58,036 bases of DNA from a virus. Of the stretch, positions 36,296-44,900 are shown piece by piece (position 1 is the first letter of the stretch; the number at the start of each line of letters is the position of its first letter). The DNA lies in the IMG/VR virus record IMGVR_UViG_3300028840_000318, positions 1-58,036 of that record; one strand, given 5' to 3'. Under the pieces are notes generated by a model. That model made no database searches. It had not been told where the DNA came from and saw only the letters and a list, made by a program, of their open reading frames with translations. Both the position numbers and the translations under genes were made by a program.

Positions 36296-37123
36296 CTATA
36301 TTTGAGATTTCAGGCCGTCACCTGTAAAAATGTTAACTTGCGGCACGTCCGTCCAACCAAGATAGTTTTCAAAATTGCCCAGGGTGATACACTCTGACCG
36401 CAAATTGCGGCAGGCACGGCCAAGGCTGACCGTGGCACCAAGAAATAGGTCAGGTATTGGCCTGAATATTTCCACCACGTCACCGCTGTGCGCCACTATC
36501 ATCACCCACACGTCAGTTCCAAACCGCAACAGCCCGCCCTTGTAAAAGTTGGCAGGCTTCCCACTAACACCGCCAAGGGTCAGTTGCTTGCCGTCTGTCG
36601 ATATGCCACCAACGGCATAGTCATCTTTTAACGTGTCAAAGTTCAAACCGCATCTTGGCGTGTATATTGTGTGGTTGCACCTGCCTTGGTAGCGCCAACG
36701 CATACCTTCAGTTTTTAAAGATGCAAGCAGGCTTTCACATTCAAGCTTGGCGTTTGCAACCCCGTCCGGCCAATTGGCGTCAAGCACTTTTCCCCTGAAC
36801 AGGTAACGCGTGTCAGGTGCGCCCAGGTCATCAAAGTGCAGCCTGAACACGTCAACAAAAATTTCATAGAATGGCGGTTGCTGTTTGAACAGTTCCGCAA
36901 TTGCATTATTCTTGCCAACTTCAATGACAAGCCTGTCACGGGCTTCTTCCTGGCTTTGGCTGACGCTTCCACGCTTAATGTAATCACTGACATATGTTAT
37001 GCTTTGCAGCGTGTAATCACTGTCAGCGCTTGTATAATAGTGAAAGGCAGGGCCAACTTGGAATTGGTAAAATTCAAGCGGGTGGCCACTGTCAATGCTT
37101 TGTTCAAGTGCATCATATGCCAT
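36296..37123 (-). CDS. Tail assembly/baseplate protein, BR0599 (DUF2163)-like
   Basis: A 275-aa protein. The central CNHTIYTPRCGLNFD and the C-terminal RACRNLRSECITLGNFENYL match the cysteine pattern of the phage BR0599 family, which lies just before the tail tip hub in many siphophages. It probably bridges the distal tail and the hub. Confidence 0.72.
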   Translation of the reverse strand: MAYDALEQSIDSGHPLEFYQFQVGPAFHYYTSADSDYTLQSITYVSDYIKRGSVSQSQEEARDRLVIEVGKNNAIAELFKQQPPFYEIFVDVFRLHFDDLGAPDTRYLFRGKVLDANWPDGVANAKLECESLLASLKTEGMRWRYQGRCNHTIYTPRCGLNFDTLKDDYAVGGISTDGKQLTLGGVSGKPANFYKGGLLRFGTDVWVMIVAHSGDVVEIFRPIPDLFLGATVSLGRACRNLRSECITLGNFENYLGWTDVPQVNIFTGDGLKSQI

Positions 37124-37128
37124 TTGTC

Positions 37129-38826
37129 TTAGCTCGCTTCAGGGTACTTGATTGAGATTAACGGCACGGTCACTGAAGTCACAATGCCGTCACCAATAGT
37201 GTGTTCAAGCACAATATTGTCAGTGTCAAAGCGCACCAACCGCATAATGCTTATGCGTTCAATATCTTCAGGCAACACGTCCACGCCAATGCTTGCGTCA
37301 AATTCAATTTCTTCTGTTCTTGCCGCAAGGTCTTCAGCTTGCAGCCCAACATAGTCACGATATTCCACGCTTCCGTCAGTAAACACAAACTTCAACGCAT
37401 ACCCCAACGCTGCAATGTCCAAAAACTTTTGGTTGCTGTATTTCACCACCATGGTCACGGCTGAAGCGCCAATGGTCTGCACAAGTTCATAGTCTTCACG
37501 GTATGATTCCAGCCAAAACGGCTTCAAGCGGCCAAGGCGTCTGTACAGGTATTTTTTCAAGTTCAACCGTTCTGCCGCACCCCTGACAACAAAGCCTTGC
37601 AAGTTGGTTTCTTCTGTAATGCTGCGCGTTGGGTATGCCCTAAAATACCCTGTTTGGTTGTCAAGGAATTTCAACGGCAACACAACACTGCTATTGATTG
37701 AACCAAATTGGGCGTTCAGGTCATCCCACACTTCATATGACTTGTATGTTGTCCATGTGACAGATTGGCCGTCAATGTTGGTGTTGTCCATTCCCCTGAA
37801 GGTTATGGTGCTGCGTGTGTCATCCATACGGCCAATCTGACGCCGCAAGCCACCTTGCGCACGGCAGCGCAACAATGGAATAATTAACGCGCCGTCATCA
37901 TAGTTGTTGACCACTTCACGCAAAAGCACCAACCGGTCAGCTTGCACAGTGTCAATTTCAACGGCTTCATTCCAAATATCATCAGTCCAAATAAGTGCAA
38001 GGCCACCGTCACGGAAGTCAAGGTTTGCCGTGTCAATAAATATTTCAGTGTCAAGGGCAGATATGGGTGCAACGTGCTTGACAACATCAGGCCAATATGG
38101 CAGGGCAAAAACCTTGTCTTGCCACCCGTACATAATTGAATTCAACCGCGTCTGCACTTCACCGTCAGCCTGCGTGACAAATTCAAAAACCTGCCGTGCG
38201 TCATTGCGCAACCGCACCCGCTGTTCACCACTATATGCCTTGTGTACGTCTGTCAGCCAACGCAAAGATTCTTGCAGCTTTGTGTCAGGTTCAAATGCAA
38301 AAACACTAAGGCGGCTTCCAATAATGTTGACCGTGCCTTCATCGGCACTGAATACCCAGGAAAGGAAGGCGTCAATGGTTGGCGGGCCGTCTGCCAATAC
38401 AGTTATGTCATACACACTTGAATGAAGCTGAAGGAAGGTTGCACCAACCGGAAGGCCACCGCTGACAACAATGCCGTCAGCATTAACCTTATTCAATGCT
38501 GTATGCTGCCGGTTGGCAAAGAAGCCGTTCCACACTTCAACTTGAAATTGCTGCGCACTTGAAACACTGCCCGCGTCAATGAATGATGGAAGCACGGCAA
38601 TGCGGTTGTAAAAAATGTCAGTGAATTCCCAAACTTTATCAGCGTTCAAGTGCCGTGGGTCAACCGTGGTTGGCACCTTGACCATTTGGGAAGCGTTCAG
38701 GCCAATGGCATATTGGTCAGGGCCATACACGCCGCCTGGGCTCCCCTGAAGAAGCCTGTGGTGCAGCGGTATTGCCCAATTTTCTGCAATTGGGTCAATG
38801 GTGGCTTGTGCTGTTATGACGGCCAT
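37129..38826 (-). CDS. Distal tail protein, 565 aa
   Basis: Beta-rich, with repeated FRG/YRD/VEI-type strands and no enzymatic motif. Position between the paralogous tail proteins and the BR0599-like gene suggests a distal tail or baseplate role. The ATG follows AAGGTGCGGGC. Family not named with confidence. Confidence 0.62.
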   Translation of the reverse strand: MAVITAQATIDPIAENWAIPLHHRLLQGSPGGVYGPDQYAIGLNASQMVKVPTTVDPRHLNADKVWEFTDIFYNRIAVLPSFIDAGSVSSAQQFQVEVWNGFFANRQHTALNKVNADGIVVSGGLPVGATFLQLHSSVYDITVLADGPPTIDAFLSWVFSADEGTVNIIGSRLSVFAFEPDTKLQESLRWLTDVHKAYSGEQRVRLRNDARQVFEFVTQADGEVQTRLNSIMYGWQDKVFALPYWPDVVKHVAPISALDTEIFIDTANLDFRDGGLALIWTDDIWNEAVEIDTVQADRLVLLREVVNNYDDGALIIPLLRCRAQGGLRRQIGRMDDTRSTITFRGMDNTNIDGQSVTWTTYKSYEVWDDLNAQFGSINSSVVLPLKFLDNQTGYFRAYPTRSITEETNLQGFVVRGAAERLNLKKYLYRRLGRLKPFWLESYREDYELVQTIGASAVTMVVKYSNQKFLDIAALGYALKFVFTDGSVEYRDYVGLQAEDLAARTEEIEFDASIGVDVLPEDIERISIMRLVRFDTDNIVLEHTIGDGIVTSVTVPLISIKYPEAS

Positions 38827-38838
38827 GCCCGCACCTTG

Positions 38839-40032
38839 TTAGTTGTTTTTAATGGCCAAGCCCGTGCCATGACTGCGCAAGTTGCGGCTTGATATAGTCA
38901 CAACATCATTGGTAAATGGCACATACTTTTGGTTGATCGGCAACACAATGAACGTGTCACTGCCAAACGTCAACACCTGCTTTGGCGTCAGGTCACGCAT
39001 GTTCACCAAGTATGTGTCAGGAAGGGTGCCAAGTAACGTCATTTCAGGCGTTGACGTGTTTGAAGTATTAACGGCACGCTGCCAAAAGAATTGAATTGGT
39101 AAAAATTCCGTCACAAGGTTTGAACTATTGGCTGACCGCTTCATTATGTTGTCTTTTATCTGCAAATCATGGCCAGGACAACCCAGGTATTGACTTGTTG
39201 AAATTGAACCAACACTTGATACCACGGTTGACCAATCACCGCTGCCCGTGTACGTGCTGTTGGTGGTTCCATTGCCCATTGGGCCAAGCCAACCATTTGC
39301 ACCACCATGCAGGGCAGGGTCAAGCTGAAAAAACATATTGTGCAGATTGTTGGTAACGTTGTTAACGCTATAAAATGCCGTATAGTGTTGAAAAGGGTGC
39401 GTTACCAACCTATAAAAGCTGTACGGGTCAGGCCAACCGTAATATGGTGACGTGCCGCCATAGTATGACAATGGTGCATGTTGGTTGGTACAGCCTGCAT
39501 AGAATTGACCGCCCGTATAACTTCCCGCACCCGTCTTGTCAACTTCACCAAAACAAAACATGGTATAAAAGCCAAGCGTGTGTTCAACAAACACACAAAC
39601 ATATTCAGGTGAAGAACGTTGAAAAAACCAATACGTTGGCACGTTCCCATTGCCACCAACGTACAAGCCTGTACGTGGTACAGATGTTAAATTGCCGCTT
39701 GACACGCCGTTGGTTTGATATGACCATCTTGATTCACCGGCATTGTAGCCTTTTGACAAGTTCATTGCCAAACCATCAATAAGATTCCACTGTGACACAT
39801 TAAATATGCCCGTTGTGCCATTCCAAATGTTTGTTGCCGTGTCACCAATGAATGATTTCAGGTTAAGGTATATGGTGCCAAAGCTACCTGCTTTTTGCAG
39901 GTGCGCTTTTTGTCCGGTTGCTTCACCAACTGACGTCTTGGCGTTCTGTGTCCAACCGTTTGTTGTCAAGAAGGTGACAAGGTTGTCAAGAAGTGCGTCA
40001 AAGCTGATTGCCGTGCCTGTTTGATAATTCAT
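38839..40032 (-). CDS. Tail protein, paralogue A (candidate receptor-binding/adhesin)
   Basis: A 397-aa protein. The start YQTGTAISFDALLDNLVTFL matches a common opening in phage virion proteins. The remainder is rich in Gly, Asn, Thr, Tyr and Trp (e.g. PLSYYGGTSPYYGW), as in carbohydrate- or surface-binding parts. It shares its N-terminal layout with the next gene (40044-41375). Confidence 0.6.
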   Translation of the reverse strand: MNYQTGTAISFDALLDNLVTFLTTNGWTQNAKTSVGEATGQKAHLQKAGSFGTIYLNLKSFIGDTATNIWNGTTGIFNVSQWNLIDGLAMNLSKGYNAGESRWSYQTNGVSSGNLTSVPRTGLYVGGNGNVPTYWFFQRSSPEYVCVFVEHTLGFYTMFCFGEVDKTGAGSYTGGQFYAGCTNQHAPLSYYGGTSPYYGWPDPYSFYRLVTHPFQHYTAFYSVNNVTNNLHNMFFQLDPALHGGANGWLGPMGNGTTNSTYTGSGDWSTVVSSVGSISTSQYLGCPGHDLQIKDNIMKRSANSSNLVTEFLPIQFFWQRAVNTSNTSTPEMTLLGTLPDTYLVNMRDLTPKQVLTFGSDTFIVLPINQKYVPFTNDVVTISSRNLRSHGTGLAIKNN

Positions 40033-40043
40033 ATTATCTGCCT

Positions 40044-41375
40044 TTAGTTCAATTCTATTGCGGCATAATCTTCAAGCGCCGTTTCATTTGCTGACCTTAC
40101 CACCAACCACGTGTTGCCACCGTCAGTGAACGTGTTTTCAGATTGATTGTCCACCCCACTAATTGCACGTATTCCGTCAAGAACACCAAAGCACACGGTT
40201 GGGTCAGCACTTAGTGTCATGCGGTCATACAATTTGATTGGCCATGTTGGGTATGTTCCATCAATATTCTTGGTCACTTTACGCATACCACGCTTGAAAT
40301 ATGGCCAAACAGTTGCAGGGTAAAAACCGTCAACCTGATAAGCTGATACCTCTGCCGGTATTGAATCACCTTTTGTGCCTTGGCCCAACATAAAGCCACG
40401 CCAATCACCACCAGGGGTGTAAATCCGGCCCGTGCTTAAATGGTCAGCTTCTTCAATCGTGTTCAACACGTCAATCATTGGAAACCAAAAAGATTGATTA
40501 TATGCGTTGACGTCTGAATAACGCACGTCATCATTGTCAAAACTGGCATTGCCGCCAATATAAAGCGGGTAATTCCACTGTGCTGGCGTGTAATAAGGCA
40601 AAATCCACCCCAGGTATGTGACATTAAAAAACGCTTCAAACGTTGCGGCCATGATAATGCGCCGCCCGTTGGCCACAAACCAGTAATCAATTTCATTGGG
40701 GTCTTTGACAAATGTTGAAAAAGGCGTGTTGACTTCCAGGGTTGAGCCCACCCCGTTCCATCCGGCTTTTGGGATTGCCCCAGGCTGTTCATGGAAGGCT
40801 TCAGAAGCTTGGTATGCCGTATAACCTTGAAGGCTCCAATTGTAAATGTCTGACGCTGAATTGTGGTAATTGGCTATACCAACAAAAATTTCATCAGTTC
40901 CGGCGGGTGCGCCTGGGCCTGCAAGAATCAGTTCTTGGGTGCCGGTTGCGTTCAGGTTGGCGCTGACGTCACGTTTGATTGTCCAGGCTTCCGTTGAAGT
41001 GGTCATGGCACCTGTGGCATAGGTAAACACCCATTGGTCACCAACCACGCAATTGTAAGCCAACGGCCCTGTAATCAAAAAGCGTATAATGCCGTTGTCA
41101 TACACTGTGCCTGCCGTTGCTGCCGCCTGGGCTCCTGAAGTGCTGCCGGTCACCGAAAAGACCGCAACACCATCACCACCACCCGTGGTGCAAACAATTG
41201 TCCACGTTTCAAGTGGCGTGGTGGCAACAGGGCCTTTGGCCCGTATATACTTGATTTCAGGGTTGCCCGTCAGGGTTGGCGTCACAGCACCATGTTGCGG
41301 CCAACCGGCCACAAACTGCTTCAACGCATCCATCAAGTCAAGGTAACCGTATGCACTGCCTATTTCAAACGCCAT
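40044..41375 (-). CDS. Tail protein, paralogue B
   Basis: A 443-aa protein starting MAFEIGSAYGYLDLMDALKQ, the same G-x-A then D-x-L-x3-L pattern as its neighbour. A Gly/Ala/Thr domain (60-150) precedes an aromatic-rich half. It follows the tape measure gene by 5 bp and is probably part of the tail tip or side fibres. Confidence 0.6.
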   Translation of the reverse strand: MAFEIGSAYGYLDLMDALKQFVAGWPQHGAVTPTLTGNPEIKYIRAKGPVATTPLETWTIVCTTGGGDGVAVFSVTGSTSGAQAAATAGTVYDNGIIRFLITGPLAYNCVVGDQWVFTYATGAMTTSTEAWTIKRDVSANLNATGTQELILAGPGAPAGTDEIFVGIANYHNSASDIYNWSLQGYTAYQASEAFHEQPGAIPKAGWNGVGSTLEVNTPFSTFVKDPNEIDYWFVANGRRIIMAATFEAFFNVTYLGWILPYYTPAQWNYPLYIGGNASFDNDDVRYSDVNAYNQSFWFPMIDVLNTIEEADHLSTGRIYTPGGDWRGFMLGQGTKGDSIPAEVSAYQVDGFYPATVWPYFKRGMRKVTKNIDGTYPTWPIKLYDRMTLSADPTVCFGVLDGIRAISGVDNQSENTFTDGGNTWLVVRSANETALEDYAAIELN

Positions 41376-41380
41376 GTCAT

Positions 41381-43609
41381 TTACCTTTGAATTCTTTGCG
41401 CAATTTCATTGACATTGTTGTCAAGCCAATTGGTGATAACTTTTTCACCTGCCGTTGACGCCATGACGCCAAGCACCTGTTCTTCACTGGTAACATTTAA
41501 CACCTTTAAATTCAACCCTTCACCACCCTGCCCAGGGGCAGGCGCATTGTTGGCCATTGCAGCCTGTTGGGAAGGTGTTGAAACGTCCACACGTTCACCA
41601 GGGGTGGCCCTGAAAGCCACCGTTTGTGAATCAGTGCCGCCTTGGCCACCAACCTTGAAGCTGCCGCCGTCAGCAAAGCCTGAAAGGCTTGAACCTGCAA
41701 GGCCACCAAGAAGGCCACCAATGCCGCCACCACCCGCGCCGCCAATGCCACCAAGAAGGCTTTGAATTCCCTTTTGCAAAAACAATTTGGCAAGGTCTGA
41801 CAACATGCTTGTAATCAACTGCCGGAAGTTAACTTGACCGGTCTGTGTGAATTCAAGCAGTGCGTCACCTGCCCTGTTGAAAGCATCACCAACACCTTCA
41901 TTGACCACTTCACCCAGGGTGATAAGTTCTGATTTCACGGCCTTGATTTTTTCAACGTCCTTGTCAACACTGGCCGCACCTTCTGCCGCGCCTGGGCGTG
42001 CAACCGCCTGTGGCGCAATAGCCAGGGCTTCAAAATTCGCCTGTTCATTGGCAATCAATTCCTTTTGCGCTGCAACACGTTCAACGGCAATCTGGTCAGC
42101 ACGGTCAAAAGTAGCGTTCACAAAGTCTTCAAAACCGCTGAAGCTTAACCCTTCCATCAAACCAGCTTCCACAGCGGCACCAATGCGTTCAGTGCCACCT
42201 TCAAAGACGTTTGTGTAACGGGCAAGCTGCACCTTGGCCACAGGTTCAAGGTCAAGAAGTGCAAACGGTTTGTTGATTGCTTCAATTATCGTGTTGACTG
42301 AAGCTTCAGCCAAGTCAATAATCTTATTCAACCCCTGCAAGAAGATGTCACCAAGTGCGGCAGGCACGTTTTTGAAAGCTGCAACCACGCCCTTGGCTGT
42401 GGCTGAATACACGCCAATAATGCCGTCAGCGGTCTGCGCTGCAATCAACACCACGTTCTTGAAGGTCAGGTCAACGTCACCAAAGGCGTCTTCAAACAGG
42501 TTGCCAAGCCCTGAAATGGCAGGGCCAAAAGTGGCAATGAAGAAGTTGGCCAGGGTGGTGGCCGCTGACACAATGTTTTCAAACACGGCCTTGGCCAAGT
42601 CTGCCAGGGTGGTCAGCCCGTTGCCGGTCACAAAAATTTGGTCTGAAAAGGTAATCAGCGCCGCAATTGCGGCAGTGGCAGCAACGGCCAGGGCTCCCAA
42701 TGGATTGGCTGCAATGGCCACGGTCAGCGCCTTCACGCCTGCAATGGCCTTTGGTATGGCCTTGGCCGCAAGGGTGACGCCAATGACAATGGCCAGGGCT
42801 CCCACTGCCCTGGCAAGGGTTTCAATGTTCTTGGCCGTGAACAGAAGGCCCTTGGCAAAGGTTGTTGAAATGCCGGTTGCCGCGTCAAGGCTTCCAACCA
42901 CCCGCACCACTTGGTTGCGTAACACCTGAAAACTTTGACCGATAGTTGGCACGGCCTTTGCAAAGCGGTCAATCAGTTCTTCACGGGCGTTTTTGAAAGC
43001 GTCAAGCACAATGCCCGCCGTTATTTTGCCTTCTTGGCCCATGGCCCGCAATTCACCACGCGTGACGCCCAATTCCTTGGCAATGACGTCAGCAACAACA
43101 GGAAGCTGTTCAAGCACACTGCGCAATTCATCACCACGCAATGCGCCGGAAGCCAAACCCTGTGACAACTGAATCAAACCGTTTTGCGCTTCCTGTGCGC
43201 TTGCACCTGACAGAAGCACGGCTTGGTTCAAGCTTTCACTAAAGCGCAACGTTTGCTGTTGGCTTATACCCAATTCCTTGACGGCCAAGCCAACACGTGC
43301 GTACACTTCCGCTGTGCCTTCAAAACTTGACCGCGTGCGGTTGGATATTTCAAACAATTCCTTGGTGACGGCGTTCAGTTCACCCGTGCTGTTGGTCACG
43401 GTCTTCAGCCTGTTCTGAATATTGGTGAACGTGTCAGCCAACCGTGTCAACCCGCGTATGATAACACCGGCAGAAATAAAGCCCAAGGCTCTTTGGAGGA
43501 GCTTCAAAGAACCTTGGGCAGTCTTTGCGGAAGAACCAATTGATTCTATGTTGCGCCGGACAACACGGCTCCCCCGTTCAGACACTTCAATGCGTAAATT
43601 TTCAGCCAT
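41381..43609 (-). CDS. Tail tape measure protein
   Basis: A 742-aa protein. Residues 60-230 fit the tape-measure domain (LNAVTKELFEISNRTRSSFE, GLIQLSQGLASGALRGDELR), followed by long hydrophobic helices and a C-terminal FADGGSF...GERVDVSTP element common in siphophage tape measures. Using about 1.5 angstrom per residue, the tail would be roughly 110 nm (inference). I chose the ATG at 43609 (TTGACCATG) behind AAAAGGGG. Confidence 0.9.
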   Translation of the reverse strand: MAENLRIEVSERGSRVVRRNIESIGSSAKTAQGSLKLLQRALGFISAGVIIRGLTRLADTFTNIQNRLKTVTNSTGELNAVTKELFEISNRTRSSFEGTAEVYARVGLAVKELGISQQQTLRFSESLNQAVLLSGASAQEAQNGLIQLSQGLASGALRGDELRSVLEQLPVVADVIAKELGVTRGELRAMGQEGKITAGIVLDAFKNAREELIDRFAKAVPTIGQSFQVLRNQVVRVVGSLDAATGISTTFAKGLLFTAKNIETLARAVGALAIVIGVTLAAKAIPKAIAGVKALTVAIAANPLGALAVAATAAIAALITFSDQIFVTGNGLTTLADLAKAVFENIVSAATTLANFFIATFGPAISGLGNLFEDAFGDVDLTFKNVVLIAAQTADGIIGVYSATAKGVVAAFKNVPAALGDIFLQGLNKIIDLAEASVNTIIEAINKPFALLDLEPVAKVQLARYTNVFEGGTERIGAAVEAGLMEGLSFSGFEDFVNATFDRADQIAVERVAAQKELIANEQANFEALAIAPQAVARPGAAEGAASVDKDVEKIKAVKSELITLGEVVNEGVGDAFNRAGDALLEFTQTGQVNFRQLITSMLSDLAKLFLQKGIQSLLGGIGGAGGGGIGGLLGGLAGSSLSGFADGGSFKVGGQGGTDSQTVAFRATPGERVDVSTPSQQAAMANNAPAPGQGGEGLNLKVLNVTSEEQVLGVMASTAGEKVITNWLDNNVNEIAQRIQR

Positions 43610-43611
43610 GG

Positions 43612-44043
43612 TCAAACCCCTTTTAGCAACTTGAATTTGCGCAACACGTCACGTGCCGCCTGCACCATAAAAGCTGACATGCCGCTTGGTGCTTGCGGGC
43701 TTGTGCCTTCATCCAACGGCACAATATATTCAACGTTGTTGGTTATGAAAATGCTGCCAAGGCGTGTCTTGTATCCACGTGTTGCCTGACGTGCCTGGGC
43801 CAATGCTTCAGCGGTTCCGGCGGCAGGGTTGTCAGGCGTGTCAACTGTTTCTGTGGTGGGCTCCCCAATACTGACCAACCAATTGGCCCGCGCACGCCCT
43901 GTGTCAACAGGGGTGCGCAAGACGCCAACTTGGTCTGCTTCAAGTGCAGCTTGGCGCACAACGTCATTGGTGTTTTTGCCAATAGTGTCTGCAACAACCT
44001 TCATGCGTTTTGAAAAGTCTTTCAACCCTATTGGCCGCGCCAT
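43612..44043 (-). CDS. HK97 gp10-like minor tail / neck protein
   Basis: A 143-aa protein with TPVDTGRARANWLVS and IFITNNVEYIVPLDEGTS, the hallmark of gp10-like proteins. Usually it lies between the head-tail connector and the tail tube genes; here it lies between the chaperones and the tape measure, a less usual order. Confidence 0.75.
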   Translation of the reverse strand: MARPIGLKDFSKRMKVVADTIGKNTNDVVRQAALEADQVGVLRTPVDTGRARANWLVSIGEPTTETVDTPDNPAAGTAEALAQARQATRGYKTRLGSIFITNNVEYIVPLDEGTSPQAPSGMSAFMVQAARDVLRKFKLLKGV

Positions 44044-44044
44044 G

Positions 44045-44401
44045 TTACAACCTTTTCAGCAATGACTGTTTGGTTTTGATTTCAGCTTGAATCAAAGCTG
44101 TTTTCTTTTGTATGAAGGCGTTGTCAACTTGCCGCATGATATAGTGCAGGCTTTCATGTTGGTCTTGGTCTAACTCATTGACAACCGCCCAATGTTCTAT
44201 TGCATACCAGGGAATTGGATGCACCACCCCGTCACCGGTTGGCCTGCATGTGTCCAAATCCCAAAAGGCACCCCAATATAGATACAGCCCAAAATTCAAT
44301 TCGGGTGCGTTCTGTATCTTCTTTGGAAGTGGCTTGTTTTCGCGCATACATTGTTTTATCACCGCTTCTTCATGCTTGCCTTGCTCCACGGTATAAAGCA
44401 A
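44045..44401 (-). CDS. Tail assembly chaperone, downstream (T) frame
   Basis: About 118 aa in the -1 frame relative to the upstream chaperone. The only start in range is a TTG without a ribosome binding site, so it is best read as the C-terminal part of a frameshift product: the -1 frame is open from CTA at 44413 through this region. The fusion would be about 258 aa. The motif IPWYAIEHWAVVNELDQ suits gpT-like tails. Confidence 0.72.
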   Translation of the reverse strand: MLYTVEQGKHEEAVIKQCMRENKPLPKKIQNAPELNFGLYLYWGAFWDLDTCRPTGDGVVHPIPWYAIEHWAVVNELDQDQHESLHYIMRQVDNAFIQKKTALIQAEIKTKQSLLKRL

Positions 44402-44419
44402 GACGTCAATTAGTTTTTT
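44378..44419 (-). promoter_or_regulatory. Programmed -1 frameshift signal (A AAA AAC plus stem-loop)
   Basis: The slippery heptamer A-AAA-AAC (44419-44413) is in the correct frame just before the TAA of the upstream chaperone. Eight bases later a 7-bp stem (GTCTTGC with GCAAGGC, one G-U pair, 13-base loop) can form. The spacing matches known -1 signals. It joins 44410-44820 to the frame ending at 44045. Confidence 0.78.
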
Positions 44420-44820
44420 GCGTCAGCTTCCGCGTCTTCAATCTTGAAATTGACAAAGCTTTCAGCCTGGGCCTTGACGTCTTCAAACAGGTCCGGCAGG
44501 CGTTGAAAAAGCGCAAGGCAATTGGCCGCTGAAAACTGCAAAGGCGTCTTGCCGTCAGTGTCAACCATGCCAGGGCCACCCCAATCAAGCACAACGGCCT
44601 TGGCATACACTTCCTTCAGGATTTCATTGGCCTTGTCATTGGGCAGGGTGCCGTTGGCAATTGCGCGTCTGTACGGCTTGCTGACGGCTTCCAACACACG
44701 GTTGTATTTCTTGTTTGCGCCGCCCGCCCTGGCCACTTTAATCCAAAAGTCACCATAATCAAGTTCAATGCCCTGGGTTTCAACGTTCTTGTCAGTTCCA
44801 AAAAAGGTGTTCACGTTCAT
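44410..44820 (-). CDS. Tail assembly chaperone, upstream (G) frame
   Basis: A 136-aa protein starting MNVNTFFGTD behind AAGGGGAGCAAATACC. Located between tail tube and tape measure, as gpG-like chaperones are. It ends in GCA-AAA-AAC-TAA, which carries the frameshift signal. Confidence 0.75.
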   Translation of the reverse strand: MNVNTFFGTDKNVETQGIELDYGDFWIKVARAGGANKKYNRVLEAVSKPYRRAIANGTLPNDKANEILKEVYAKAVVLDWGGPGMVDTDGKTPLQFSAANCLALFQRLPDLFEDVKAQAESFVNFKIEDAEADAKN

Positions 44821-44843
44821 GGTATTTGCTCCCCTTGTGAATA

Positions 44844-44874
44844 TGCCCAGGCGCAAGCGTGTTGCACCTGGGCA
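44844..44874 (-). terminator. Hairpin downstream of the tail tube gene
   Basis: TGCCCAGG and CCTGGGCA enclose a 15-base loop, 26 bp past the tail tube stop. No T-tract. It could raise tube mRNA relative to the chaperone mRNA. Confidence 0.4.
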
Positions 44875-44900
44875 AGTTATGGTTGGCTGACCGTTCCGGC

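Noticed and set aside
40475-40792. Minus-strand 105-aa frame inside tail paralogue B
   Set aside because: Wholly contained in another frame of a longer, better-supported gene and without a start signal.
44045-44401. Independent start for the downstream tail chaperone frame
   Set aside because: The only start is a TTG without a ribosome binding site, and the slippery site with stem-loop explains expression better.
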